A model generated the notes under the pieces. It had not been told where the DNA came from and made no database searches. It saw only the letters and a list, made by a program, of their open reading frames with translations. A stretch of 64,000 nucleotides of DNA from an uncultured Armatimonadota bacterium (GTDB lineage: Bacteria; Armatimonadota; Fimbriimonadia; Fimbriimonadales; Fimbriimonadaceae). The stretch covers positions 62,001 through 126,000 of the forward strand of contig CAIYLG010000045.1 of NCBI GenBank assembly GCA_903927025.1, written 5' to 3'. Of the stretch, positions 44,017 to 53,113 are shown piece after piece. Each line of letters starts with the position of its first letter. Within the stretch, counting starts at the first letter, position 1. A program made the translations under genes and the position numbers.

Positions 44017-44862
44017 ATGAATTCAGCAGAAATCGGTGTATTTGGCGGCTCGGGCTTCTATAGCCTTTTAGAAGAGGTTCGTGAAGTTAAGGTAGACACC
44101 CCTTACGGTCCTCCAAGTGATGCCATCTTTTTGGCGTCCATTCACGGCAGAAAGGTGGCCTTCCTCCCGCGTCATGGTCGAAATCACACCATCCCCCCCC
44201 ACAAAGTCAATTTTCGCGCCAACGTATGGGCGATGCGGTCGCTGGGGTGCCAGTGCATTATCAGTCCGTGTGCGGCTGGTTCACTTCAAGTGCATGTAAA
44301 GCCGGGTGACTTCGTGGTCTGTGATCAGTTCGTTGACCGAACCAGCGGTCGAGCAGATACCTTTTACGACGGTCCCATCGTGACGCACGTGTCTCCAGCC
44401 GATACATACGATCCGATTCTCCGAAAGCTGGCGATTGAAACTATCCGAGATCACGGTATCGAGTGTCACGAGACGGGAACTGTAGTTGTCATCCAAGGCC
44501 CTCGCTTCTCCACAAAGTCGGAAAGCAAGTGGTTTCACGACCAGGGATGGGAAGTCATCAATATGACCCAATACCCTGAGGCCTACCTTTGTCGAGAGTT
44601 GGGAATGGGAGTCGTCAATATTTCGCTGATCACGGACTATGACAGCGGAGTTCATGCGGGAGCTGAGGCGGTAACAGCGCATGATGTTCTCGCCGTATTT
44701 AGTTCCAATGCCGAGAAAATCAAGAAAGTGGTCGAAGATCTTATTGGCCGAATTCCTTCTGATCTCTCAACTGTCAGCAGCGTTGATGCTCTGGAATTCA
44801 CCCGGGGAGATGGTCACGCCGCCAGACCGGAAGATATCCGTCTGTTTCGCTTGCTTCGGTAG
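44017..44862 (+). CDS. mtnP: S-methyl-5'-thioadenosine phosphorylase
   Basis: 281-residue purine nucleoside phosphorylase family member that cleaves methylthioadenosine, a by-product of polyamine synthesis, to adenine and methylthioribose-1-phosphate. Hallmarks are the N-terminal IGVFGGSGFYSL, phosphate-site FLPRHGRNHTIPPHKVNFRAN, SPCAAGSLQ, and VINMTQYPEAYLCRE and LITDYDSG in the substrate pocket. The ribosome site TAGGA lies about 15 bases upstream of ATG 44017. The enzyme might also accept related 5'-modified adenosines, of interest given mqnE in this genome, but this is speculative. Confidence 0.93.
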   Translation: MNSAEIGVFGGSGFYSLLEEVREVKVDTPYGPPSDAIFLASIHGRKVAFLPRHGRNHTIPPHKVNFRANVWAMRSLGCQCIISPCAAGSLQVHVKPGDFVVCDQFVDRTSGRADTFYDGPIVTHVSPADTYDPILRKLAIETIRDHGIECHETGTVVVIQGPRFSTKSESKWFHDQGWEVINMTQYPEAYLCRELGMGVVNISLITDYDSGVHAGAEAVTAHDVLAVFSSNAEKIKKVVEDLIGRIPSDLSTVSSVDALEFTRGDGHAARPEDIRLFRLLR

Positions 44863-44880
44863 TCCACAATCTGAGGGACG

Positions 44881-47256
44881 ATGATCGTTTCACAGATCGC
44901 ACTCTCACTGGCATTCCTGACAGGACAAGCCGCGGGTCAGGCTGATGTTAAGTTCCCGGGGATTCCTCAGGAACAAACTAGCCTGATCAAGCTGACGGAC
45001 TGGCACGGCTGGACCTATGCCGCGGGAGGGAAGACGGTCTGGCCAAGGCCGTACGACGCTGGGCTGGATTGGTCAGACGTGCAAAAACACGCTGCATCCA
45101 AAGGTGGTACCCAGGCGATTTGGCACCTCAAAGTCGTCGTCTTCACGAAGACAGAAGCAGATGGTCGTGATTCGCGAGGAATCCTCCGCCAGAAGCGGGC
45201 AACGATTGAATCCTCCCAGCTTCTTCAGATTCGGGAGTCGGTCGCACGGCTTGAAGCACTCGTTGCCGCTCAAACAGATGGAGCGATCAAGGTCGTAACA
45301 GACCTACAGATCGAGAATGAGTGGATGAGAGAATCTGGCACCTCTCCGTTCGGCGTGGACTTTGCCGCTCGCTACTTTGAGGCACGGATCAATGGCGGAA
45401 CCTACGAATCGGAAGATAAGATCTTCCGTGGGCCCTTTCATTCAGCGATATACGTGCTTCCAGGTTCCCTGTTCGCTGCACTTCCGGACGCAGTAGTCAA
45501 CGACACACCGGTTTCAGGAATTTCCTCGCGGCCGATCGCAGCCGATGGCTCCAGCCTAGATTTTGATTCCGCCTTGGATGCGCTGTGGATCCGACAAGTG
45601 GGACTGCGCGCTCGTGAAAAGGGATACCAGGGAATCGCAATTTCTACGGATGGCCCAGTAGATTCAAATTGGACCGTCGCCGCCGATCTTGCCGAACCAT
45701 CAGGGGCATCCTACGTAGCGAACCTCAACAAAACGCTCGCACTTCACGCGTCGATTACCCAGCCGCATATAGTGAAACTTCCGTCCACGCCAACGACCTC
45801 CGTTGACGCGGCGGCTGACAATGAGAAAGGGCAGGTCCTAAAGGTTGTCGAGGCGTCCGCGGTTCGAGACGGGGGCATCGCGCTTCCTATCAAGGCAGAT
45901 GGGACTCCACTGGCCAAAGCGGATGCCACCCCAACACTAACATTTTCAGCAAAGTCCTCGAACAAGGATCCCATGTCGGTTAGATTGGATTCTTCGACCG
46001 GCAAATCCGCATGGATATCCCTGGGCCCCGATCCTTTCCTTGTCAATCCTGCCGCTGGACTCACCGTATTGAGTGTTCCATTTACGCCGAACGGGAAATG
46101 GCAGAAGATATCAGTCGATCTCCATTCCCTGGGACTGGCGGATGTTTCCCAAATGTCAATTGAGCCGAGTCCAAACGCCAAACTGAACGGCAAGTTGGAG
46201 CCAGCGCTGATCGAATACGAATTCGATCAGTTCAGCTTCAACAGCGATCCGGCAGGACAGGTGTTGGTCCCACCAACAGCTGATGTGGCTTCGGATGATC
46301 CGGAAGCGAGAGCCCTGTTTGCGGCCCAAGCAAAATCCCCGAGTCCTCAACTCGCTGCGCTTCTTAAAGATAAGAGCGTCCTGGTGCGACTCAATGCAAC
46401 GACAGCTTATGCTGGGTTCAAGGATCCGTCCGTTGAGACCGATCTCATCTCTAATACCGTGGATCTAGATCCGGCCGTAGCTTCTGCAGCCCTCACCGCG
46501 CTAATGGCAGAGGGAAGTGAAGTAGCCAAGTCTGTCGTGCTTCGCTCGGTGAGCGTATCACTTTCTGAATTCACAAAGATGACGGCGGCAAGGCTCTTGG
46601 CGGACACCAAGGATGCTAAGCAGGCAGATAACGTTGCAAGGTTGCTTGCGAGTAGGAGTTGGCAGGCCCACGTCTCTGCTATTGAATCTTTGGCGGAGAT
46701 CCATACTCCCGAGTCTCAAATATGGAGACTGGCCTTCATTGGAATGAGTGACCCTGCAGTTAAACTCGCGGTTACCCGATACGCTGACCCTTCGCTCGAT
46801 AAAGTCGCAGCCCCGCTTCTATGGTCTGCGGTCAACGAGCCGAGTGACCGGGTGAGAGCGGAGAGCTACACCAAGCTGATTCAGTCTTCGGTGGAATCGA
46901 ATCGATCAGAGGGTTACAAAGGCGTCCGAGATGACAGCGAGTTTGTTCGGCGGCTTGTCGTGGAGTACCTATCATCTCATCCGGATGAAGCGCACCGGGG
47001 CGCACTCAGAATCGCGATTGCAGATCGGTCGGCAGGAGTGCGTGCGGCGGCGCTGCTTGGCTTCTCGAATTTGGATAAAGGAGCGGTTCAAGATGAGATC
47101 GCGAACGTCCTTGACGACCCGAGTCCTGCCGTTCAGCTAGCGCTAATCGGTTTTGCAAAGAAGCACTCCTTCAAGCTGCCTCAGAAATCGATCGATGCAA
47201 TGGCTGCGAGTCCTGACGTCCGTGTGAGCACTGCCGTCAAAGCACTTGGAAGCTAA
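44881..47256 (+). CDS. Exported protein with C-terminal HEAT-like repeats
   Basis: 791 residues. Signal peptide (MIVSQIALSLAFLTGQAAG), an N-terminal region of unknown fold (about 25-290, TSLIKLTDWHGWTYAAGGKTVWPRP), a central domain resembling a carbohydrate-binding jelly roll (about 300-460, MSVRLDSSTGKSAWISLGPDP and WQKISVDLHSLGL) and a C-terminal array of HEAT-like helices (about 475-791, LLKDKSVLVRLNATTAYAGF, LASRSWQAHVSAIESLAEI, DRSAGVRAAALLGFSNL). Such modular proteins are common on the surface of Planctomycetes- and Armatimonadota-like cells. Function unknown. It begins 19 bases after mtnP and may be transcribed with it. Confidence 0.75.
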   Translation: MIVSQIALSLAFLTGQAAGQADVKFPGIPQEQTSLIKLTDWHGWTYAAGGKTVWPRPYDAGLDWSDVQKHAASKGGTQAIWHLKVVVFTKTEADGRDSRGILRQKRATIESSQLLQIRESVARLEALVAAQTDGAIKVVTDLQIENEWMRESGTSPFGVDFAARYFEARINGGTYESEDKIFRGPFHSAIYVLPGSLFAALPDAVVNDTPVSGISSRPIAADGSSLDFDSALDALWIRQVGLRAREKGYQGIAISTDGPVDSNWTVAADLAEPSGASYVANLNKTLALHASITQPHIVKLPSTPTTSVDAAADNEKGQVLKVVEASAVRDGGIALPIKADGTPLAKADATPTLTFSAKSSNKDPMSVRLDSSTGKSAWISLGPDPFLVNPAAGLTVLSVPFTPNGKWQKISVDLHSLGLADVSQMSIEPSPNAKLNGKLEPALIEYEFDQFSFNSDPAGQVLVPPTADVASDDPEARALFAAQAKSPSPQLAALLKDKSVLVRLNATTAYAGFKDPSVETDLISNTVDLDPAVASAALTALMAEGSEVAKSVVLRSVSVSLSEFTKMTAARLLADTKDAKQADNVARLLASRSWQAHVSAIESLAEIHTPESQIWRLAFIGMSDPAVKLAVTRYADPSLDKVAAPLLWSAVNEPSDRVRAESYTKLIQSSVESNRSEGYKGVRDDSEFVRRLVVEYLSSHPDEAHRGALRIAIADRSAGVRAAALLGFSNLDKGAVQDEIANVLDDPSPAVQLALIGFAKKHSFKLPQKSIDAMAASPDVRVSTAVKALGS

Positions 47257-47354
47257 GGCAACCGCAGAAATCTAGCCGTTGTTCCAACAACGGTCCCGAT
47301 TCGCCGTTACGATCAAAGGCACACACGGCGTAGAATGATCCACCGGTTTCATTT

Positions 47355-48656
47355 ATGAACACAACCTCGAAAAGCATCCTTTCGGCAACGGGAGTCGTCG
47401 CTTCCGTAGCCGCAGTGATCATGGGCTATCGCGCTCGGCAACAGGCCGATATCGGCGCAGTCCAGGTCGCGGACAATGGCGTGACGATTGATCGCATGGT
47501 CGCATCCCGATCGAATGACATCAACGTCCCCGCCGGCGACTACTTTTACGAACTCAGCCAGAAGCTTAAGGATCAGTATGTTGAACCGGTTACGGATGAC
47601 AACAAGCTTGTCACCGGCGCCATTCGCGGCATGATCCTTAGTCTCCAAGATCCTCAGTCGCAGTATTTGGACCGGACGCAGTTCGCAAGCTACCTGAATG
47701 CGAGAGACGGCAAATTCGAAGGCATCGGAGCAGATTTCGCCTTGGTCACCGGCCCCAATGCAGCGCAGCTTGAAGCAGCCCATGAGCAGGAAGCACCCGC
47801 CACAACCGCAGAAGATGCTGTGGTGAGCGTTCAGGACATTCCAAGACTGCAGGTAGTCAGTGTGGTGCCGGGCGGCCCCGCAGATAAGGCTGGCGTTAGC
47901 GTCGGCGATTTGGTGTACTCAGTAGATGGACACTGGGTTGCCCAGAGTGAGCCTATTCGCAAATTTAGAAAGGCCCTCAGAGATTTCAATTCCAAGAAGA
48001 TTTCCGCGGCGGCGATCAATCAGCTGCGAACGGAAATTCGCGCCAAGGCAGACAAGGCGATCATGCCAGTGAAGGCGAAGGATATGCTCTTTCTAGGGAA
48101 ATCCGGCGCCGTGACTGTCGTGTGGGAGCGAAAGGGTGTCCAGCGATCCACAAAGATTACTAAGCTGCACAGCACCATGCCGGGCTTTCAAGTCTCTGGC
48201 AACGAGATTCGTCTGCCGTTCGTTCCAGCTTCTGCAAACTCTCTTAAGCACGCCATTGCCGGCAAATCTGAGGTCACGATTGACCTGAGAAACAACACGA
48301 TGGGAGACCTGGGGTCCATGAAGCAGTGCCTCGAGGTTATAGCTCCATCCGGGGAATACGGAAACTTTACGACATTCCGCCACGATAAGCCGACCCCGCT
48401 TGTGGTCAGAAAAGGAAACTCGAATCCACCTCGAATCACCTTGGTTACCGATAAGAGCACACGAGGAGCCGCAGAGATATTCGCATTGGCGCTTTCTTCG
48501 AGAGGTGTCGCTCACCTAACGGGCTCAGAGACTGGAGGTGATCGAGACGTACGATCGATCTTCAGACTGACGGACGGTTCTGGCTACACACTCGTGACCT
48601 CGGTTTATAAGCCGACTCTCGGCAAAGCGAAGCGCACGATTGGAGGAACACGATGA
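47355..48656 (+). CDS. S41-type carboxyl-terminal processing peptidase homolog, catalytically dead
   Basis: 433 residues. An N-terminal signal/anchor (about 7-25), a PDZ domain (about 105-270, VSVVPGGPADKAGVSVGDLVYSVDG) split by an extra helical insert (SKKISAAAINQLRTEIRAKA), and the S41 core (about 280-433). Aligned with Tsp/CtpA through AAEIFALAL, the nucleophile Ser position is Gly371 (STRGAAEIF) and the general base Lys, 25 residues on, is Asp396 (TGGDRD). Both catalytic residues are lost, while its neighbour retains them at identical spacing. It probably acts as a regulator or partner. It overlaps the active copy by four bases. A weak TAGAAT (47331-47336) could be its -10. Confidence 0.88.
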   Translation: MNTTSKSILSATGVVASVAAVIMGYRARQQADIGAVQVADNGVTIDRMVASRSNDINVPAGDYFYELSQKLKDQYVEPVTDDNKLVTGAIRGMILSLQDPQSQYLDRTQFASYLNARDGKFEGIGADFALVTGPNAAQLEAAHEQEAPATTAEDAVVSVQDIPRLQVVSVVPGGPADKAGVSVGDLVYSVDGHWVAQSEPIRKFRKALRDFNSKKISAAAINQLRTEIRAKADKAIMPVKAKDMLFLGKSGAVTVVWERKGVQRSTKITKLHSTMPGFQVSGNEIRLPFVPASANSLKHAIAGKSEVTIDLRNNTMGDLGSMKQCLEVIAPSGEYGNFTTFRHDKPTPLVVRKGNSNPPRITLVTDKSTRGAAEIFALALSSRGVAHLTGSETGGDRDVRSIFRLTDGSGYTLVTSVYKPTLGKAKRTIGGTR

Positions 48657-49906
48657 AGCCGGTAGTCAAGGTCATTTCTTTTGGCGCCGTGGTTGGCGGC
48701 TGCTTTTTGTTCGGATTCTGCTGGCCAGATATCCAGCGCCTCAAAGCTCCGTCGACTCGAGCGATTGGGAACCTGTTTGGAGTGAGGTCGACCGGCGGAG
48801 AAAGCCCCAGCATCGAATTCCAGCACGCCTATGCGGAGATCCTCACCGACTACGTGAAGCCTGTTGATCGGACGAACCTCAAATACGCTGGCATGGAAGG
48901 CCTTATGGCCTCTCTGGGAGATCCTCACACCATATTCATGCCGCCGAGGGCGGCGGCCGCTTTCAACGATGAGACGCGTGCCAACTTTAGTGGAATTGGT
49001 GCCCGACTGGGTGGCGATCCTATGGGAGCCAAGATTGTTGTCGTCTTCGACGACAGTCCCGCATCTGCCGCAGGAGTCAAAGCCGGAAACGTCGTCACCG
49101 CAGTGGAAGGCAAATCGGTTGCCGGCAAGGAAACGGACGATATCGTGTCCCTGATTAAAGGCCAAGAGGGAACTGTCGTTCACCTCACGCTGATTCAGAA
49201 GGGCAAAGAGAAGCCGGTAAATCTCGCTATTCGCCGAGCCAAGATCATCGCCCCAACGGTCGACTCAAAGTATCTCGCTGATCAGCAGATTGGATACATG
49301 TCCATTGCTTCTTTCTCGGAGCCCACCGCCGCTCAGTTTGACAAGGAACTTGGAAAGCTTGAAGCGCATCCGCTGAAAGGATTGGTCATCGATCTGCGAG
49401 AAAATCCAGGCGGATTACTTGAAACGGCATGCGACATGCTCAGTCGATTTGTTGAGGATAAAGTCGTCGTCAAGATGAAGTTTAAGGATGGCAAGGAAGA
49501 TGTGGCGCGTTCCTATCCTGGCGCGCTTCACCAGTTCAACTATCCGATCGCCGTTCTCATGAACGAAGACTCGGCCAGTGCGGCTGAAATCTACGCGGGC
49601 TGTCTTAGGGACTATGGCAAGGCCAAACTTGTTGGCACCCACAGCTACGGAAAAGCATCGGTACAAAACGTGTTCCCGCTGGTTGACAACAGCAGCGCGA
49701 AGATCACCATCGCCAAATACTTCCTGCCAGTCACCCCCTTCTTTGGTAGAAAGGTGGACGCTTACGGCAGCTATATCAGTGGCGGGTTGGAGCCAGACCT
49801 CAAAGTAGATCTGTCGAATAATCCAGAGCTGGTGTTTGGAGACGTCAAGACGGACAACCAGTTGGACAAGGCGATCACACTGCTGAATCCAAACGCAAAA
49901 TTCTAA
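48653..49906 (+). CDS. S41-family C-terminal processing peptidase
   Basis: 417 residues, paralogous to the preceding gene. An N-terminal anchor (about 5-24, VISFGAVVGGCFLFGFCW), a PDZ domain (about 110-195, DDSPASAAGVKAGNVVTAVEGKSV) and an S41 catalytic core with the Ser/Lys dyad intact: Ser309 in NEDSASAAEIY and Lys334 in THSYGKAS, 25 residues apart. LKGLVIDLRENPGGLL is the usual substrate-site strand. It should degrade or trim periplasmic proteins from the C-terminus. Expression is coupled to the dead homolog by the ATGA overlap, and a terminator follows. Confidence 0.94.
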   Translation: MKPVVKVISFGAVVGGCFLFGFCWPDIQRLKAPSTRAIGNLFGVRSTGGESPSIEFQHAYAEILTDYVKPVDRTNLKYAGMEGLMASLGDPHTIFMPPRAAAAFNDETRANFSGIGARLGGDPMGAKIVVVFDDSPASAAGVKAGNVVTAVEGKSVAGKETDDIVSLIKGQEGTVVHLTLIQKGKEKPVNLAIRRAKIIAPTVDSKYLADQQIGYMSIASFSEPTAAQFDKELGKLEAHPLKGLVIDLRENPGGLLETACDMLSRFVEDKVVVKMKFKDGKEDVARSYPGALHQFNYPIAVLMNEDSASAAEIYAGCLRDYGKAKLVGTHSYGKASVQNVFPLVDNSSAKITIAKYFLPVTPFFGRKVDAYGSYISGGLEPDLKVDLSNNPELVFGDVKTDNQLDKAITLLNPNAKF

Positions 49907-49917
49907 GCCAGACTGGA

Positions 49918-49960
49918 GCCCGCTTCACCCGTAATTGGTGAAGTGGGCCCTATTTGTTTG
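49918..49960 (+). terminator. Intrinsic terminator of the S41 pair
   Basis: GCCCGCTTCACC (49918-49929) / GGTGAAGTGGGC (49937-49948) with one wobble, seven-base loop, then CCTATTTGTTTG. Confidence 0.8.
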
Positions 49961-50066
49961 AGAATCGCCTCTGACTCCATCCAGATTCGAAATCTGGCAG
50001 CGCTTTAGGCCCTGGATTGCGGTACAACGAAACCTTAACGGGCTGAGAAGGGTAGGGCAGAAAGAC

Positions 50067-50585
50067 GTGGGCGACTGGTATTACATCGGACACTACGGCC
50101 AGTTGGGGCCCCTTACGCTTGAGCAGATCGCCGAGCTGGTTGAAGGCGATGTCATCGCGCCCGAGACTTACGTTTGGAAGGTTGGAATGTCCGAGTGGGT
50201 TTCCGCTGGGAACGTTTTTGAACTCGCGTCGCTGTTCAACTCGCGCCAGAGGATGACCTCACCGCCTCCTCCCCCAGGAGCTATGTCTGCACCGCCAGCT
50301 GCCCCAGTTTCGTACCCAGCCCAAACCTCCTACGCGCCGGTGTATGCAAACTACCAGCGAACGTTGGTGACCCTCAAGAGTGACAAGAGCCGAGCGGTGG
50401 CAGGCATCTTGCAGATGGTGTTGCCCGGAGTCGGGAGGATGTACCTCGGCTATATAGCCTACGGCATCCTGCAGATGTTCTTCTCCCTGTTGTGTGTTGG
50501 CTGGTTGTGGTCGTTTATCGAAGGGATCTACATCTTGGCGGGCGGAGTGAAATTTGATGGATACGGACGTAGTCTGGGAGAGTAG
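50067..50585 (+). CDS. GYF_2 domain plus TM2 domain membrane protein
   Basis: 172 residues from GTG 50067. The N-terminal GYF_2 domain (1-55, WYYIGHYGQLGPLTLEQIAELV and VWKVGMSEWVSA) is thought to bind proline-rich ligands. A Pro/Ala/Tyr-rich linker (PPPPPGAMSAPPAAP) leads to a TM2 domain (about 110-172) with two membrane helices (AGILQMVLPGVGRMYLGY, FFSLLCVGWLWSFIEGIYIL). The linker itself is a possible GYF ligand, so self-association is possible. Function unknown; such proteins occur widely in Planctomycetes and neighbours. Confidence 0.85.
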   Translation: MGDWYYIGHYGQLGPLTLEQIAELVEGDVIAPETYVWKVGMSEWVSAGNVFELASLFNSRQRMTSPPPPPGAMSAPPAAPVSYPAQTSYAPVYANYQRTLVTLKSDKSRAVAGILQMVLPGVGRMYLGYIAYGILQMFFSLLCVGWLWSFIEGIYILAGGVKFDGYGRSLGE

Positions 50586-50616
50586 AAGGGGATACGGGCG
50601 CAAGCTCGTTCACCCA

Positions 50617-51243
50617 ATGATCACCGCCTCTTTGTCTCTCCTCTGTGGTTTTATCCTTTCGGCGTCCCAGGCCTCGGCACAGATATACACTCCAAAACCA
50701 GGGGAGTCTGTCCTGAAGCTCGAAGTGGAGGGCCGGGGCAATATCTTCATTCGCCTGCACCCTAAGGAAGCTCCCAAAACAGTGCGGCACATTGTTGCGC
50801 TGGCAAGGCAGGGCTTTTACAGCCGCCAGAGATTTCACAAAGTCGTACGGACACCCAAGCCGTTCTTGGTTCAGATCGGGGATCCATCTTCAAAATCTGG
50901 GGATATTGCCGCTGCAGGTGGCGCAGGAACCGGTTCACGAATTCCTTATGAAGAGACTGGCTTCAAGAACGTGCTCGGTGCAGTTGGCCTAATTCGGAAT
51001 TTGGATGACATGAATTCAGGGGATTGCCAGTTCTATATGCTTTTGGATCGGTCCACTTTTTTGGATGGCAACTACACTGTGTTCGGCCAAATAGTGGTTG
51101 GACTAGATGTTTTAAAGAAGATCCAATTGGGAGATCGGCTAACAGGAGTCGAAGTTTTGACTGGAGAACCCATCCGAACGATCATCAAGCCAACTGCGAT
51201 GTTGACCGCGCATCCATCTGGGCGCCTGCGTTTGGTAGACTAG
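50617..51243 (+). CDS. Exported cyclophilin-type peptidyl-prolyl isomerase
   Basis: About 208 residues with a signal peptide (SLSLLCGFILSASQASAQ). The cyclophilin core has PKEAPKTVRHIVALARQGFYSRQRFHKVV, the catalytic-site Phe-His region and GDCQFYMLLDRSTFLDGNYTVFGQIVVGLDVL. The usual active-site Arg of FHR is replaced in this variant by Lys (RFHKVV), as in a subset of bacterial cyclophilins. It probably aids folding of exported proteins. ATG 50617 is used; the frame is open to 50554, which overlaps the GYF gene. It lies seven bases before the oligopeptide permease gene. Confidence 0.88.
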   Translation: MITASLSLLCGFILSASQASAQIYTPKPGESVLKLEVEGRGNIFIRLHPKEAPKTVRHIVALARQGFYSRQRFHKVVRTPKPFLVQIGDPSSKSGDIAAAGGAGTGSRIPYEETGFKNVLGAVGLIRNLDDMNSGDCQFYMLLDRSTFLDGNYTVFGQIVVGLDVLKKIQLGDRLTGVEVLTGEPIRTIIKPTAMLTAHPSGRLRLVD

Positions 51244-51249
51244 CCTCCC

Positions 51250-52200
51250 GTGCGGCTCGTTAAGGCCATCCTACTGAGGCTTCTGTTTGGGGCCCTCAGC
51301 CTGCTGTTTATTTCGTTCGTGACATTTGTTGCGGGCGAGTTTGCGCCTGGCGATCCTGCAACCATTCTGGGAGGCGAGAAGGCCAGCCTGGCTACCATCC
51401 AACAAATCCGCCACAACCTTGGGTTGGATATGCCTTGGCCGTCCCGCTATGTTCGCTTTTTGGATCATGCTCTCCACGGCGATTTTGGCGTGAGCTACTA
51501 CAGCACTCACGAGCCGGTTAGGGACATCCTGGCGAGAACGATTCCGCTCACACTGAAAATGGCAACTGAGGCAATCATTCTCGCCTCAGCAATTGGCATC
51601 CTGTTTGGCGCGATCGCGGCAATTTATCAGCGGAAGTTTGCAGATAAATCCATCCTGACTCTCAGCACCCTTGGGGTGACGACACCTAACTTTGTTCTCG
51701 TCCCCATCCTTGTTTACATCTTCTGTCTTAGAATGGATCGCCTGCCCATCACCTGGACGAATCCGCTGGTGGCGCCAGAAATCTTCTATTTCATCCTTCC
51801 CGTCACGATTCTCTCAGCCAGACCAGCTGCACTCATAACTCGTCTTACGAGGGCGAGCATGATCGATACGCTTGACCAAGAGTTCATCAGAACCGCCGTT
51901 GCAAAAGGGGTTCCCAGAGGAAGGCTCCTGATTCGGCATGCGCTGAGGAATGCGATACTGCCGGTCATTACCACGATTGGTACGAGTTTCGGTTTTCTGC
52001 TCACCGGCTCATTCGTGTTGGAGCGGGCCTTTTTGATGCCGGGTCTGGGCAGCACCGTCATTGAAGCCATCCAGCAAATCGATATGCCCGTCGTCCAAGC
52101 AGGAGTTCTCGTCACTGGAGCGATGTTTATCTTCCTCAATCTGCTTGTGGATATCCTGTTGCCAATCCTCGATCCGCGAATCCGGGAGTCGCAGGTTTGA
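51250..52200 (+). CDS. Oligopeptide/dipeptide-type ABC permease (DppB/OppB family)
   Basis: 316 residues from GTG 51250 with six predicted membrane helices. Conserved features are the N-terminal LFGALSLLFISFVTFVAGEFAPGDPA, RHNLGLDMPWPSRY, and the cytoplasmic EAA loop TLDQEFIRTAVAKGVPRGRLLIRHALRNAILPVI that contacts the ATPase. It imports peptides or related solutes as a heterodimer with the next gene. The substrate-binding protein and ATPases are not seen next to it, so the transporter's other parts lie elsewhere. Confidence 0.93.
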   Translation: MRLVKAILLRLLFGALSLLFISFVTFVAGEFAPGDPATILGGEKASLATIQQIRHNLGLDMPWPSRYVRFLDHALHGDFGVSYYSTHEPVRDILARTIPLTLKMATEAIILASAIGILFGAIAAIYQRKFADKSILTLSTLGVTTPNFVLVPILVYIFCLRMDRLPITWTNPLVAPEIFYFILPVTILSARPAALITRLTRASMIDTLDQEFIRTAVAKGVPRGRLLIRHALRNAILPVITTIGTSFGFLLTGSFVLERAFLMPGLGSTVIEAIQQIDMPVVQAGVLVTGAMFIFLNLLVDILLPILDPRIRESQV

Positions 52201-53087
52201 TGAGTCGAGTCTTTGGAATGTTAAAGGGGAAAGACCCGCTATATATTTTCGGGGTCATCGTGCTTGTCGTCTTGTTGCTCGGTGCCATCATTGGCCCCAC
52301 GCTTCGAACGGCGGCTGTGCACCCATCCGGTCAGCCTAGCTTCACCAGCATCTATGATCCGGTTGGCACGCCGCACCTGGATCCAGGCGGGAAGTACATT
52401 CTCGGAACGGACGAACAGGGAAGGGACGTGTTGGCCCGACTGGCCGCCGGAGCCCGAGTCAGCATCATGGTTGGCCTGATTGTCGAGGCGATTGCCCTTA
52501 GTGTCGGCATTCTCGTTGGTGTTCTGGGCGTCTTTGCCCCCAAGTGGATCAGCATGATTCTCATGCGCTTCACAGATGGAATGTTTGCTTTTCCAGACAT
52601 TCTTCTCGCTGTTCTGATCATCGGCACCATAAAGCCAAGAAAGGAATGGGGACTCTTGGGAAGCCTGTTTCCGGTCATAGTTGCGCTGAGCATCACGGCT
52701 TGGCCCTCGATTGCTCGATTGGTCAAAGGACAGATTGCGACCCTTAAGGACCGAGAATTTGTAGTGGGCGCAAAAGCTTCTGGTGCCTCAACCTTCTATC
52801 TGGTGACTCGCCACATCCTGCCTCAGCTGATTGGCCTTCTCCTCGCAGTCAGCATGATCGACATCGCGGGAACGATTCTCGCAGAGAGCACTCTGAGCTT
52901 CCTTGGAATTGGTGTACAGCCGCCTGAACCAAGTTGGGGCAGCATGATCAACTCCGCCCGCCAAGACATGAGCTCTCACCCGGTGGCGCTTGTGTGGCCC
53001 TGTCTGACCCTCAGCCTCACCATTTTCGCGCTGAACTTCGTCGGAGATGGATTGCGCTCCCACTTCGATCCGAAGAGCACAAAGTAG
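52200..53087 (+). CDS. Oligopeptide/dipeptide-type ABC permease (DppC/OppC family)
   Basis: 295 residues with six helices. An unusually long first periplasmic loop includes SIYDPVGTPHLDPGGKYILGTDEQGRDVLAR, the DppC hallmark (GTDxxGRDxxSR), and the EAA loop is VVGAKASGASTFYLVTRHILPQLIGL. The ATG overlaps the stop of the partner by one base (TGATG); the frame could start at TTG 52197. Forms the translocation channel with the DppB-like protein. Confidence 0.93.
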   Translation: MSRVFGMLKGKDPLYIFGVIVLVVLLLGAIIGPTLRTAAVHPSGQPSFTSIYDPVGTPHLDPGGKYILGTDEQGRDVLARLAAGARVSIMVGLIVEAIALSVGILVGVLGVFAPKWISMILMRFTDGMFAFPDILLAVLIIGTIKPRKEWGLLGSLFPVIVALSITAWPSIARLVKGQIATLKDREFVVGAKASGASTFYLVTRHILPQLIGLLLAVSMIDIAGTILAESTLSFLGIGVQPPEPSWGSMINSARQDMSSHPVALVWPCLTLSLTIFALNFVGDGLRSHFDPKSTK

Positions 53088-53113
53088 CCGGCGTTGAGGC
53101 CGGAGCAATTGGT

